Both the position numbers and the translations under genes were made by a program. 64,000 bases of DNA from Planctomycetota bacterium (lineage in GTDB: Bacteria; Planctomycetota; UBA1135): positions 42,115 through 106,114 of the forward strand of contig JAJFFB010000170.1 in NCBI GenBank assembly GCA_021776925.1, read 5' to 3'. The number at the start of each line of letters is the position of its first letter. The stretch's first letter is position 1. The notes under the pieces are model-generated. The model was given only the letters and a program-made list of their open reading frames with translations. It ran no database searches and was not told the DNA's origin. Shown one piece after another: positions 1 through 9,168 of the stretch.

Positions 1-299
1 CCTTCACTGCCCACCAGCGGTTGAGCGACTTCCTCGATCAAGGTCTCGTTGCCCATCGCTTCTTCCTCCAGCGCCGCCCGTGACGCCAGGATCTGCAGCA
101 GGCGGAAGGGGTCGGAAGAAACTTCCGGACTTGCATCGCCCGCGCTTTCCTGGATCATGGTCGGGTCGAGCTCAGGCAGCAGCTTGGTCACCTGGTCGAT
201 CATGGTTCCGCCGGCCACCAGCCGGGCCGAATTCAAGCCCAGATAGGCGACGCCCATGGCGGTGGCCAGAAAACAGTGCTTCTTGATCTTGCCGATCAT
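1..299 (-). CDS. Partial ORF (3' end outside window), probably the next gene in the type IV pilus operon
   Basis: Open minus-strand frame from the ATG at 297-299 to the window edge (MIGKIKKHCFLATAMGVAYLGL...); ATGA overlap with the PilO-like gene stop. No stop in window. Confidence 0.45.
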   Translation of the reverse strand, partial: MIGKIKKHCFLATAMGVAYLGLNSARLVAGGTMIDQVTKLLPELDPTMIQESAGDASPEVSSDPFRLLQILASRAALEEEAMGNETLIEEVAQPLVGSE

Positions 300-922
300 G
301 CTCCGCCTCCCATCGCCACCTCTTCGTCCATGATTTCATCGAACTCCTCGGGCTGACCCATCATCTGTTCACGCATCTGATCAAAGGTTGTGCCGGATAA
401 ACAGTTCACCTTGCAATTGAGAATGATGCCGCCGTTGGCCGGATTGAATCCGAGGTCCAGTTCATCGACGCGCAGATAGCGGCTGCCGCGTTCGATCAGA
501 TCGAGGAAGCGCACCAGGTGTCCGTAATCACCCATGACGCGGACCTCAAAGGATTCTCGCCGGTAGTTGCCATAGGACTCGGCTTCCAGCGGGGCCACGG
601 TCAGCATCTGCACTTCGGCCCGGCGGATCGCGTCCATCAAGTAGTTGTGCCAGGTCAGTTCGGCCTTGAGCGGGGTCAGCCGCCTGCCGAAAGTCTTCGA
701 CTGATCCTCAAGATGGCGCACCTCCGCCACCATGGCGTGCATCTGCGCCAGGCTTTCCTGCTGCTCGTGGGCGGTGGCGAGGCGGCCGCTGAGCGGCTTG
801 ATGACGGCCAGCCAGGCAATCAGGAAGAATCCTGCGGCGACCGCCGCGCGGTAGCCCTCTTTGGTAGAGGTCCACTCGCGGTAGCTTGCACGCAGCTTGA
901 CCAGATCTTCCTTAATGCCCAT
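296..922 (-). CDS. PilO-like type IV pilus assembly protein
   Basis: 208 aa; single N-terminal TM helix followed by coiled-coil and ferredoxin-like region; sits between a PilM/N-like gene and a further pilus-operon ORF. Confidence 0.6.
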   Translation of the reverse strand: MGIKEDLVKLRASYREWTSTKEGYRAAVAAGFFLIAWLAVIKPLSGRLATAHEQQESLAQMHAMVAEVRHLEDQSKTFGRRLTPLKAELTWHNYLMDAIRRAEVQMLTVAPLEAESYGNYRRESFEVRVMGDYGHLVRFLDLIERGSRYLRVDELDLGFNPANGGIILNCKVNCLSGTTFDQMREQMMGQPEEFDEIMDEEVAMGGGA

Positions 923-928
923 TGCTGA

Positions 929-2425
929 TCATCCTCCGGGTGGGCGACAGTAGACCTTGATCGTCATTTCCCGGGCTGCACCATCGCCGGTGGTGTTGGT
1001 GCTGGGCTCGTTGATCATGGGGAACAATTTCGAGATGACCAGCGATGCCTTCAAGGCGGCGGTCAGCTGACGCGCCTCGACCGGGGTGCGCAAAAGTTCC
1101 GGAACCTTGACCTGACCGGTCAGATTGACCCAGCGGAGACCGGGCTCAGGACCTTCTTCCTCTTCATCCTCTGCGTCTCCCATGTCACCGTAGTGCGGGG
1201 TGTAGGAGAATGGGTAGCGGCCTTCGACCTGGGTCAGGCTGAGAGCATCGGGGACCAAAGACGGCACTTCGGTGAGGATTTCCGACCAATAGACCCGGTC
1301 CATGAGAAAGGCTTCTGCCAAGCTGATTTCAATCATCATTCCGTCGCGGGCATCCACCAGATCCTCGCGCGAGATCTCGCGTTCGGCACAGATTTCATCC
1401 ACGTCGGTCTCCATGTCCGACACCTGGGCGAGCAAGGTATTTCCCTGCATCCACAGCCACACGCCCAACCCGGCGATTCCAGCGGCAAGCGGGAGCGCCT
1501 CGCGCAGCGGGAATGCGGGTCGGTCGCTCTTCGGATTGACCACCGAGTCCAGAGCCAGCGGGCCGCCCTTGCCGAATTTTCCGTTGGCCAGAACCGCCGC
1601 CAGATAGGCGGGATCAAAAGGAATTTCCGCGGCGCGCAGAAGGGCAACGGAGGTCCCCTCGGTGCAGCCGCCAAGCGCCGCGGTGAAGTCCTCGTTGGCG
1701 TGCAGGATCACGCCGCCCAACGGCCCGAGGTTGAATTCGTGCTCCGCCAGCGTGGCCAGACGCTGGATCAGGGAACGAGCCTCAGGGCCAGGGTTCTCTT
1801 TGTGCAAAGGGCTGGCCAACCGCGCCAGGACCGTGCCTTGGTGGACCAGCAGCGCAGCCATTTCCTGGCGGCCAACGACCAGGCGTACCTCGTTCTTCCA
1901 CTTGCGCGGCGCCGCCTTGTTTTTATTGCAGCGCGAGACCAGGGCGTGTGAGGTAGATACCAGCGAAAAACGGCCACGGTCCAGCTGGGACATCGCCTTG
2001 AGGACTTCCACGCCGATCCGGCGCGGAAAGAGCACCAGGCTCTTCACTTTGACCGGACTCTGCGCAACCGGGTTCACGCACGAGGCCACGCCGCCGGGTA
2101 GGCGTTCGCCCAATCGTTCTGCCAGCTGTGCCTGGGCCTGGAGCTGCTCGGGATCATCCGCGCGTGCGGTGGAAATCACGTCCAGGGCGGGATCCAGACC
2201 GAGCGTCACACGGCCACCGATGGCGCCGCTTTGCAGCAGTTCATCGAGCACCTTGGCCAGCTGGCCGGGCTGATACTCCACTTCCTGCAGGTCGCCTTTG
2301 CCACCAGGCGCATTCTTGAGGCTGCCGCGATAGATACGGACACAATCCGAACTGATCACCACGCCGGTCCTCACCGAAGACCGGGTGGATCGAGGTCGGC
2401 TTCCGTTCTTGTTGTTGCGGATCAT
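929..2425 (-). CDS. PilM/PilN-like (GspL-like) type IV pilus assembly protein, possibly a fusion
   Basis: 498 aa; N-terminal actin-like-type region, central TM (LPLAAGIAGLGVWLWM), C-terminal PilN-like region; adjacent to PilO-like gene and pilins. Confidence 0.55.
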   Translation of the reverse strand: MIRNNKNGSRPRSTRSSVRTGVVISSDCVRIYRGSLKNAPGGKGDLQEVEYQPGQLAKVLDELLQSGAIGGRVTLGLDPALDVISTARADDPEQLQAQAQLAERLGERLPGGVASCVNPVAQSPVKVKSLVLFPRRIGVEVLKAMSQLDRGRFSLVSTSHALVSRCNKNKAAPRKWKNEVRLVVGRQEMAALLVHQGTVLARLASPLHKENPGPEARSLIQRLATLAEHEFNLGPLGGVILHANEDFTAALGGCTEGTSVALLRAAEIPFDPAYLAAVLANGKFGKGGPLALDSVVNPKSDRPAFPLREALPLAAGIAGLGVWLWMQGNTLLAQVSDMETDVDEICAEREISREDLVDARDGMMIEISLAEAFLMDRVYWSEILTEVPSLVPDALSLTQVEGRYPFSYTPHYGDMGDAEDEEEEGPEPGLRWVNLTGQVKVPELLRTPVEARQLTAALKASLVISKLFPMINEPSTNTTGDGAAREMTIKVYCRPPGG

Positions 2426-2497
2426 CCAATTCGCTTATCGGGGATTCGAAAGGCCGCGCTTGAGCAAGCCCAGTGGCTCCGGGGCTGCGCTCGGGGG

Positions 2498-2929
2498 TCA
2501 GAATTGAACCGGAATCAGTTGTGCCGGGATGGAACTCTGCCGGTGCACAAATCCCTTCTGATTCCAGGCGACCACGTATTTGCCGAAACCACTCGAGGGC
2601 CCTTCCCGGGTCAGCAGGATCTGCCATTTGTCCTGCCATCGAACCGAAGTGAAGCGGCCCACGCGGAAGAACTCAGGCGACGGCAGATTCACGTCGAGGT
2701 CGTCAAGCTTGCGCGCGTAGTGGCCGGTTCGAGCACTGTAGGCCTGCTGCGCGCGTTCAACCTGGGCGAGCCAGTGAAACGCCTCGGAGGCCTTGGAACG
2801 CTCAACCGCGGTTTGATAGCGCGGCACTGCCAACAGCGAAAGAACTCCCAGAATGACCACGACTATGGTCAGTTCGACGAGAGAAAAGCCGCCGTGCAGG
2901 CGGCGCTGGCCGGGTGGATGGTGGTGCAT
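2498..2929 (-). CDS. Type IV pilin / pseudopilin
   Basis: Class III prepilin signal GGFSLVELTIVVVILGVLSLLAVPRYQ after a short basic leader; start assigned at ATG 2927-2929. Confidence 0.85.
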   Translation of the reverse strand: MHHHPPGQRRLHGGFSLVELTIVVVILGVLSLLAVPRYQTAVERSKASEAFHWLAQVERAQQAYSARTGHYARKLDDLDVNLPSPEFFRVGRFTSVRWQDKWQILLTREGPSSGFGKYVVAWNQKGFVHRQSSIPAQLIPVQF

Positions 2930-3022
2930 GGAAGGATTGGTATGGGGTGGAATTAGGAATGCGCCCGCAACATCTCCCCATGTCACGGGCGCTTTCCCCT
3001 AACTCGAATCTCTCAGATTCTC

Positions 3023-3451
3023 TTAGTTGACAGGAATCAATTCGTCCTTGATGGAGCTGCGGCTCCGAGCGAAGCCGTCTTGGTTCCAGGTCACGGTGTA
3101 CCTGCCGTAACCACTGGAGGCACCTTTGCGGGTCAGCTTAAGTTCCCAGCGGGTCTGCCAGTTGTAGGAGGTGAAGTTGCCAGTCGAGAAGAACTCGGGG
3201 TTCTGGAGATCCAGATCCAGGTCTTTCATCTTTTTGGCGAACTGGCCGTTGCGCGAGTTGTAACGCTCTTGGGCGGACTCGACTTGAGCAAGCCAGGCGA
3301 AAGACTCAGACGCTTTGGAGCGCTCGACGGCGGTTTGGTAACGCGGCACGGCCATCATCGCGAGCACACCGAGAATGACGACGACAATGGTAAGCTCGAC
3401 CAGCGAGAAACCGGCCTTGTCGCGGCCGTGGTTCGATTTGAGGGATTTCAT
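3023..3451 (-). CDS. Type IV pilin / pseudopilin, paralog of the neighbour
   Basis: MKSLKSNHGRDKAGFSLVELTIVVVILGVLAMMAVPRYQTAVERSKASESF; start at ATG 3449-3451. Confidence 0.87.
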   Translation of the reverse strand: MKSLKSNHGRDKAGFSLVELTIVVVILGVLAMMAVPRYQTAVERSKASESFAWLAQVESAQERYNSRNGQFAKKMKDLDLDLQNPEFFSTGNFTSYNWQTRWELKLTRKGASSGYGRYTVTWNQDGFARSRSSIKDELIPVN

Positions 3452-3613
3452 TGCTATTACTTCGTGGTCAGGACCCCTCGTTTGAGGGGGTGGAAAGGCT
3501 AGGGAGAGTGGACCCCGCGCCGCATAGACCATCGTCCGCGTGGATTCCCATTCTTGAGCCCGACCAGAAAAAATTTCTGGCAAAGCTCCTGGGGACGGCT
3601 TTATCCCGGCCTG

Positions 3614-5068
3614 CTAGACCCTGACCGAGGCTCTTTCGGCCGCCAGGGCCTCTAGGTGCTCGGCGGCGTCGGCGGTCGGATAAACGCCGGTGAAACAGCC
3701 GCTGCAGAATTCTTGGATCGCTTCGTTGCCCACCCGGGCCGCCGCCACCATGCGCTGGTGGTCGAGGTAGACCAGGTGGTCGGCGCCGATTTCATCACGC
3801 ACCTCATCCACCGATCTCCCACGAGCGATGAAATCGTTCTTGGTCGCCATGTCGATGCCATAGGGGCACGCGGCGATCAGCGGCGGGGAAGTCGAGGCGA
3901 AATAAACACGCTTGGCCCCCACTCCGCGCGCCGCTTCGATAATGCGGCGCGAAGTGTTGCCGCGTACGATGGAATCGTCGACCAGAAGCACGTTCTTGCC
4001 CTCGAACTCAAGCGGGATCGGATTCAGCTTGCGCCGGATCGACGACTTGCGCACATCTTGGTTGGGCATGATGAAGGTGCGCCCGATATAGCGATTCTTG
4101 ATGAAGCCTTCGCGATAGGGCTTGTCGAGCGCATTGGCCATGCTCAATGCGGCGTCCCGCGCGCTGTCGGGAATCGGAATGACCACGTCGGGCTCCGGCG
4201 CACCGCTGGACACCCACTGCTCGGCCAAGGCCTCGCCGAATCGCCGGCGGGTTTTGTACACCGAGATTTCGTCGAGGAAGGAATCGGGCCGGGCGAAATA
4301 GACCAGTTCAAAGATGCATGGGCGGTGCTCCTCATGGCCGACCTGGATCCACACCGGGTCCTTGCCCGGTTCGACCAGGATCGCTTCGCCGTTGCGCAGA
4401 TCGCGCACGCGCTGGAAACCGAGGATGTCCAGAGCCACCGATTCGCTGGCCACCGCCCATTCAGGACCGTCTTCGGTGTCGCGGCGCCCGACCACGCACG
4501 GCTTGATGCCGGCCGGATCGCGGAAGGCGAAGAGAACGCCCTCGGACAAAATACCGACCACCGAATAGGCGCCTTTGGCGGTTTCGAAAGCGCGCGCGAC
4601 CGCGGCGCGCACCCGCTCCTGGAGCGGCGGTTCGAGGCCCGCGTCACGTAGACCGCTGGCAAAGGCGTAGAGGATCGCCTCGACGTCGCAGGAGGACTCG
4701 AGCGTGATATTGTTTTGCGGATACATCCGCGACTTCAGGTCCAACCAGTTGGTGAGGTTGCCGTTGTGGGTCATGCCGACCCCGAACGGGAAGTTGATAT
4801 AGAAGGGTTGGGCGTCTTGTTCGCTGCCCATGCCGACGGTCGGATAGCGCACGTGCGCGATCGCCAGATTGCCCGTCAGGCGCTGCATGTCGCGGGCGGA
4901 GAAAATATCCCGCACCATTCCGTTCTGCTTGCGCAGATGGAACATGCCGTCGAAAGACAGGATGCCGGCGGCGTCCTGGCCGCGATGCTGCAGGGCGATC
5001 AGGCCCTCGTAAAGCTCAGGAGCTACGTCCTTGCCGGGTAGGCCGGCAATGCCGATGAATCCGCACAT
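3614..5068 (-). CDS. purF: Amidophosphoribosyltransferase
   Basis: MCGFIGIAG N-terminal nucleophile Cys; HRGQDAAGI; PRPP motif VLLVDDSIVRGNTSRRII; 484 aa. Confidence 0.97.
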   Translation of the reverse strand: MCGFIGIAGLPGKDVAPELYEGLIALQHRGQDAAGILSFDGMFHLRKQNGMVRDIFSARDMQRLTGNLAIAHVRYPTVGMGSEQDAQPFYINFPFGVGMTHNGNLTNWLDLKSRMYPQNNITLESSCDVEAILYAFASGLRDAGLEPPLQERVRAAVARAFETAKGAYSVVGILSEGVLFAFRDPAGIKPCVVGRRDTEDGPEWAVASESVALDILGFQRVRDLRNGEAILVEPGKDPVWIQVGHEEHRPCIFELVYFARPDSFLDEISVYKTRRRFGEALAEQWVSSGAPEPDVVIPIPDSARDAALSMANALDKPYREGFIKNRYIGRTFIMPNQDVRKSSIRRKLNPIPLEFEGKNVLLVDDSIVRGNTSRRIIEAARGVGAKRVYFASTSPPLIAACPYGIDMATKNDFIARGRSVDEVRDEIGADHLVYLDHQRMVAAARVGNEAIQEFCSGCFTGVYPTADAAEHLEALAAERASVRV

Positions 5069-5115
5069 GGAAGGTCGGGTGATGGAGGGGCCGCCGCTGG
5101 GCCAGATAAACCATT

Positions 5116-6261
5116 CTACCGCCTTGGCCTTGCGGACTGCCGACGCAGCTCCTCCAGGCGCGCGTTCAATTCCGGCGAGCCGAGATCGAACTCTGCCAGC
5201 CAGTCGCGGCCGCGCTCGTCCCGCCGGTAGAGCGGATCGTAGTGGAGTTCGAGCAGGTCGCGCACCGCCGCGCGCCACTCCCCGCCGCGGATCTGTTGCT
5301 GCATGGCGTCGACCACCGTGCCGCCGAGTTTCTTGCGCAGACCCTGCAAAGCGGCGGCGGTCTGCTCGAGGCTGCCGTCTTCGACCAGATAGTCCTGCCC
5401 GAGCTGCTCGATGCGCTGCTCCATACCGGCGCACAAACGCACCTGGGCACCTGCGGTCATGGCCTGGAATAGCGGCGCCGGCAGCACCACGTCGCCAACC
5501 TTGCGGCTCTCCCCTTCCACCCACCATGGTCCCTCGGCGTGCGCACCCGCTGCCAGCTGGTCGATCCGCTCGATCAGGCCACCCTCGAAAGCCCCCTGAG
5601 TGACCGGCTGCAGACCGACCGCCCCCAGCACCGAGGAACGATGTCCGGCCAGGCCCTCCAGATCGAGGGTGGTGCCGGGGTGGTCACGCTCCAGAGCGCG
5701 CAAGATCAGGGTCTTGCCGACCCCGGTCTGACCACGCAGAACCAGGAAGGGAAGCTCAGCCGGAATCGCAGCCACCCGTTGCATCACCCACTGCCGGTAG
5801 GCCTTGTATCCGCCCCTGAGCAGCACCGCCTGGTCAAAGCCGATCGCCCGCAGCAACAGCACCACCGACTGCGAGCGCAAGCCGCCGCGCCAGCAGTTCA
5901 GGATCAGCGGCTGCGAACCGAAGGAGCCGAGCGAGGACACCGCGGTCTGCAATGGCCGAGTCTGCGCCGGGTCGGCGCGCAACTCGACGGCGAGGCGTTC
6001 AAAGGCACTGGCCCATCGCTCAGGCTCGACTTCGACCCCGAGGATCTGATCCAACAGCCGGCCCAGCCGCTGGCGCGTCAGGCTCAGCCCTTTCTCGAAG
6101 GCGGCCGCTGGCGAGACCTGCTTGAACAGGGTGCCGACCAGGGCGCGCTGATCGTCTTCGAAGAGCGGCACGTTGAGCGCCCCGGGCAGGTGGTCGCGGG
6201 CGAACTCGGACGGACTGCGCAGGTCGACCAGCCGCGGCCGCAGCTGCACACCGCTCGGCAT
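5116..6261 (-). CDS. mnmH: tRNA 2-selenouridine synthase (rhodanese domain plus P-loop)
   Basis: Rhodanese part LVDLRSPSEFARDHLPGALNVPLF, NCWRGGLRSQS, P-loop LRGQTGVGKT; start uncertain because the upstream ORF extension overlaps the transaldolase start. Confidence 0.92.
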   Translation of the reverse strand: MPSGVQLRPRLVDLRSPSEFARDHLPGALNVPLFEDDQRALVGTLFKQVSPAAAFEKGLSLTRQRLGRLLDQILGVEVEPERWASAFERLAVELRADPAQTRPLQTAVSSLGSFGSQPLILNCWRGGLRSQSVVLLLRAIGFDQAVLLRGGYKAYRQWVMQRVAAIPAELPFLVLRGQTGVGKTLILRALERDHPGTTLDLEGLAGHRSSVLGAVGLQPVTQGAFEGGLIERIDQLAAGAHAEGPWWVEGESRKVGDVVLPAPLFQAMTAGAQVRLCAGMEQRIEQLGQDYLVEDGSLEQTAAALQGLRKKLGGTVVDAMQQQIRGGEWRAAVRDLLELHYDPLYRRDERGRDWLAEFDLGSPELNARLEELRRQSARPRR

Positions 6262-6397
6262 CGGGAGGACGCCCGGTTCATCGCCTGGCTCTACACCCGG
6301 TCCCCTGCCAGGGCTGGAGCCCAGGCTGGAAATCAGGTCCGGATAGGTGAGGGTGGGAAGACGCACGCCGGTCCGGGATTCTAGAATCCTGGGGCCG

Positions 6398-7657
6398 ATG
6401 ACCGATTCCCCCGCAATCGCTTCTTCCCAGCTCGCAGCTCTGATCCGCGAAGGCGTGTCCGAAGAGCTGCTGCACGCCGAATCCAATCCGCATTGGACCG
6501 CACTCAAGGCGGCCGGAACCGAGCCGTGGCTCGACACCGGCGACATGGACGAAGCCGCGCGGCTGTGGTCGCATGAGTTCACCGCCTTGACCACCAACAA
6601 CTCGCTGCTCAACAAGGAAATCCAGAAAGGCCTGTACGACGACTGGATCCCGAGCGCCGCCGCCGCGGTCCGGGCCGACCACCCCGGCATCGGCGTCGAA
6701 GAGCTGATTCTAGAAATCGCCTTTGCACTGAACGCTCGCCACGGCCTGCGCCTGGTCGAGCGCTTCGGTGCCTACGTCTCGGTCGAGCTGCACACCGATC
6801 TGGCCCACGACGTCGAGCGATCCCTTTCCTATGGGCGCCGCTATGCCGCCTTGTGTGACAAGTTCATCGTCAAGGTGCCGCTGAGTCCCGCCGGGCTGGT
6901 GGCGGCGCGCCGCCTCGAGGAAGAAGGCATTCCGGTCAACTTCACCCTCGGCTTCAGTGCGCGTCAGAATCACCTGATCACCTGCGCCGCGCGGCCGAGC
7001 TGGCTCAACGTTTTCCTCGGCCGGCTCAACGCCTACGCCGCCGGCGAAGGTCTGGGCGATGGCGACTGGGTTGGCGAGCGCGCGCTGATGGCGTCACAGG
7101 CCACGGTGCACGAACTGCGCCAGCAGCTGGGAGTTTCGACCCGCCAGATCGCGGCGAGCATGCGCACCGGCGAACAGGTCAGCACCCTGGCCGGGGTCGA
7201 TGTCTACACCATGCCGATCGCCGTCGCCGAAGGCTACCTGGCGCAGGCGGGCGACCCCGCCGAACTGCGCGACCGCACCGCCGAGGACTACCAGCCGCAG
7301 TGGGCCGAGGGCATCGACCCGAGCGCCGAAGGAGTCGAAGCCCTGTGGGAAATCAGCCCAGCGCTGCGGGCGGCGTGCGCCGAAATCGCTGAGGTCAATC
7401 CTGCCGATTTGAGTGCGGAGGGCATTCTCAGCACCCTGCACGCAGCGGGCTGCGACGACATCTTCCCGCAATTGAGTGAGGAAGAGACCGGCACCCTGAT
7501 CGCCGAGGGCAAGGCACCGCGGCGCGAGACCTGGCGCGACGCCTTGGCCAGCGGTCGTTACGGCCTGGACAGCCTGTTCACTCTCGCAGGTTTTTACGCC
7601 TTCGCCCAGGACCAGGCCGCTCTCGACGAACGCATCCGCCGCTTCCTGCAGGATTGA
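6398..7657 (+). CDS. Transaldolase family protein
   Basis: 420 aa; TNNSLLNKEIQKGLYDDWI, KFIVKVPLSPAGLVAARRLEEEGIPVNFTLGFSARQ typical of transaldolase. Confidence 0.85.
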   Translation: MTDSPAIASSQLAALIREGVSEELLHAESNPHWTALKAAGTEPWLDTGDMDEAARLWSHEFTALTTNNSLLNKEIQKGLYDDWIPSAAAAVRADHPGIGVEELILEIAFALNARHGLRLVERFGAYVSVELHTDLAHDVERSLSYGRRYAALCDKFIVKVPLSPAGLVAARRLEEEGIPVNFTLGFSARQNHLITCAARPSWLNVFLGRLNAYAAGEGLGDGDWVGERALMASQATVHELRQQLGVSTRQIAASMRTGEQVSTLAGVDVYTMPIAVAEGYLAQAGDPAELRDRTAEDYQPQWAEGIDPSAEGVEALWEISPALRAACAEIAEVNPADLSAEGILSTLHAAGCDDIFPQLSEEETGTLIAEGKAPRRETWRDALASGRYGLDSLFTLAGFYAFAQDQAALDERIRRFLQD

Positions 7658-7714
7658 ATCGGCTCGTGCGGCGTCCCCCGCCGCCGCCGGCCAGCAAACC
7701 GGTCAGGGCCGTAC

Positions 7715-8722
7715 TCAGCGGCGCCAACCGCCGCCGCGTCGACCACCGCCGCTGCGCTCGCGCTCCGGAGGAGGCCCTCCGCCGGGTGGTGGCGGCGGCA
7801 CCGCGCCCTCCTTTCCTTCCGGTGGTGGGCCATGACCGGGCCCGCGGCGTCCGTTGCGCCCCTGCCAACCGCGCCGTTCGGGCCGCGGCAGCAATCCTTG
7901 AATCATGAACTCGCGCATCTTCTGGAAGAACTCGCGCGGCGCTAGCTGCTCGATCCGGGCGCGGTCCTTGGGTGGAATCTGGTTCTTGGTCCAGAAGCCG
8001 GTCTGGTCGAGTTCCTGGAGTTTCTTCCATACACGCACCAGTTCGATCTGCGCCCACATACGGTCGGCGCTGCCCGATTTGACCAGCTGCTCGACCGCGA
8101 CCTTGCCGAGCCACCCTTCTTCGACGTAGGCGTTGAGCTTTTCGATGCCGTAGCTCAGCCGCCGTTCGCTGTAGTTGCTACGGGCGATGGCCAGCCGCTC
8201 GTCCAGCGGCAACTGACGGTAGCGCTGCCAATCCTGGGGACTGCGCTGGCGAAAATCCTTGGAGCGCTCATCGAAATGCTTGCGCATCAGGCGCTGGATC
8301 GCCCGCCGCTGTTCGTGAGGAGGCAGTGCTTCGATGCGCTTGCGTTCTTCCTCAGGAAGCTGGGCCAGCGCCGCTTCGGCTTCCTTTTGAATGCGTTCGG
8401 CACGCCGCTGCATTTCTGCCTGGGCCTCGGGATCGAGATCGCGAAAGCGATCCATGCGCTTGCGGAAGTCGTGCTTTTCCTGGTCGGAAAGTTTCTCCCA
8501 CCATGCGCGCCACTCCCTGTCGGTGCGCTGCGGGGGTTCTTGCTTGTTTTTCTTGGTCTTGGCTGAGGGGGCGGGTTCTTGCTGGCTCTGTTCGGTCTTG
8601 GCGGTCGGCGGCACATCGGCATCCACCTGTCCCACATGTCCCACATGTCTCACCTGTCCCACATGCATTGGCAAGGGCGGCAACGCAGAGGGCACCAGCA
8701 TGAGCAAAGCGGTGACCAGCAT
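7715..8722 (-). CDS. Hypothetical secreted or anchored protein rich in charged helices with Pro/Gly/Arg-rich tail (DUF3106-like character)
   Basis: 335 aa; N-terminal hydrophobic segment; WWEKLSDQEKHDFRKRMDRFRDLDPEAQ... and tail PPPPPGGGPPPERERSGGGRRGGG; coupled to sigma/anti-sigma genes. Confidence 0.6.
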   Translation of the reverse strand: MLVTALLMLVPSALPPLPMHVGQVRHVGHVGQVDADVPPTAKTEQSQQEPAPSAKTKKNKQEPPQRTDREWRAWWEKLSDQEKHDFRKRMDRFRDLDPEAQAEMQRRAERIQKEAEAALAQLPEEERKRIEALPPHEQRRAIQRLMRKHFDERSKDFRQRSPQDWQRYRQLPLDERLAIARSNYSERRLSYGIEKLNAYVEEGWLGKVAVEQLVKSGSADRMWAQIELVRVWKKLQELDQTGFWTKNQIPPKDRARIEQLAPREFFQKMREFMIQGLLPRPERRGWQGRNGRRGPGHGPPPEGKEGAVPPPPPGGGPPPERERSGGGRRGGGWRR

Positions 8723-9168
8723 CAGTCTTCTTCGGCGAGCTCGGGGTCGTCCTGATGGAAGAGGAATTCCAACTGATCGTCGGTGGCCAGCTCCCAGGTC
8801 TCGAGGATCTCGCGGTTGCGGAAGATCTCTTGGATGTCGGAGACCGCCAGATCGCCGCCATCGTCGACCTCGATCACGGCGAAACCGGAGCCCTCGCCAG
8901 CGCCGAGCCAGTAGCCACCGGTGATCAGCAGCAACGCGGCGGCGGCGGTCAGGCCGGCCTGGGCCAGGCGCTTGCCGAAGCTCAGCCGCCAGATTGGAGC
9001 CAAGCCGGTGCGTGGCATGTCCGCCAAGCCGGTGCAGGGCACCTCGGCCACACCGGGGTCATCGTGTTGCAGACGCTGGTGCAGCCGTTCGGCGAATCCC
9101 TCGGGTACCTCGGCACCCGGGCACTGGTCGAGCATGTCGTCCAGCCAGAAATCGTTATTGTTCGGCAT
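8722..9168 (-). CDS. Putative transmembrane anti-sigma factor
   Basis: 148 aa with central TM (LAQAGLTAAAALLLITGGYWLG); directly downstream of and overlapping the ECF sigma gene. Confidence 0.55.
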   Translation of the reverse strand: MPNNNDFWLDDMLDQCPGAEVPEGFAERLHQRLQHDDPGVAEVPCTGLADMPRTGLAPIWRLSFGKRLAQAGLTAAAALLLITGGYWLGAGEGSGFAVIEVDDGGDLAVSDIQEIFRNREILETWELATDDQLEFLFHQDDPELAEED

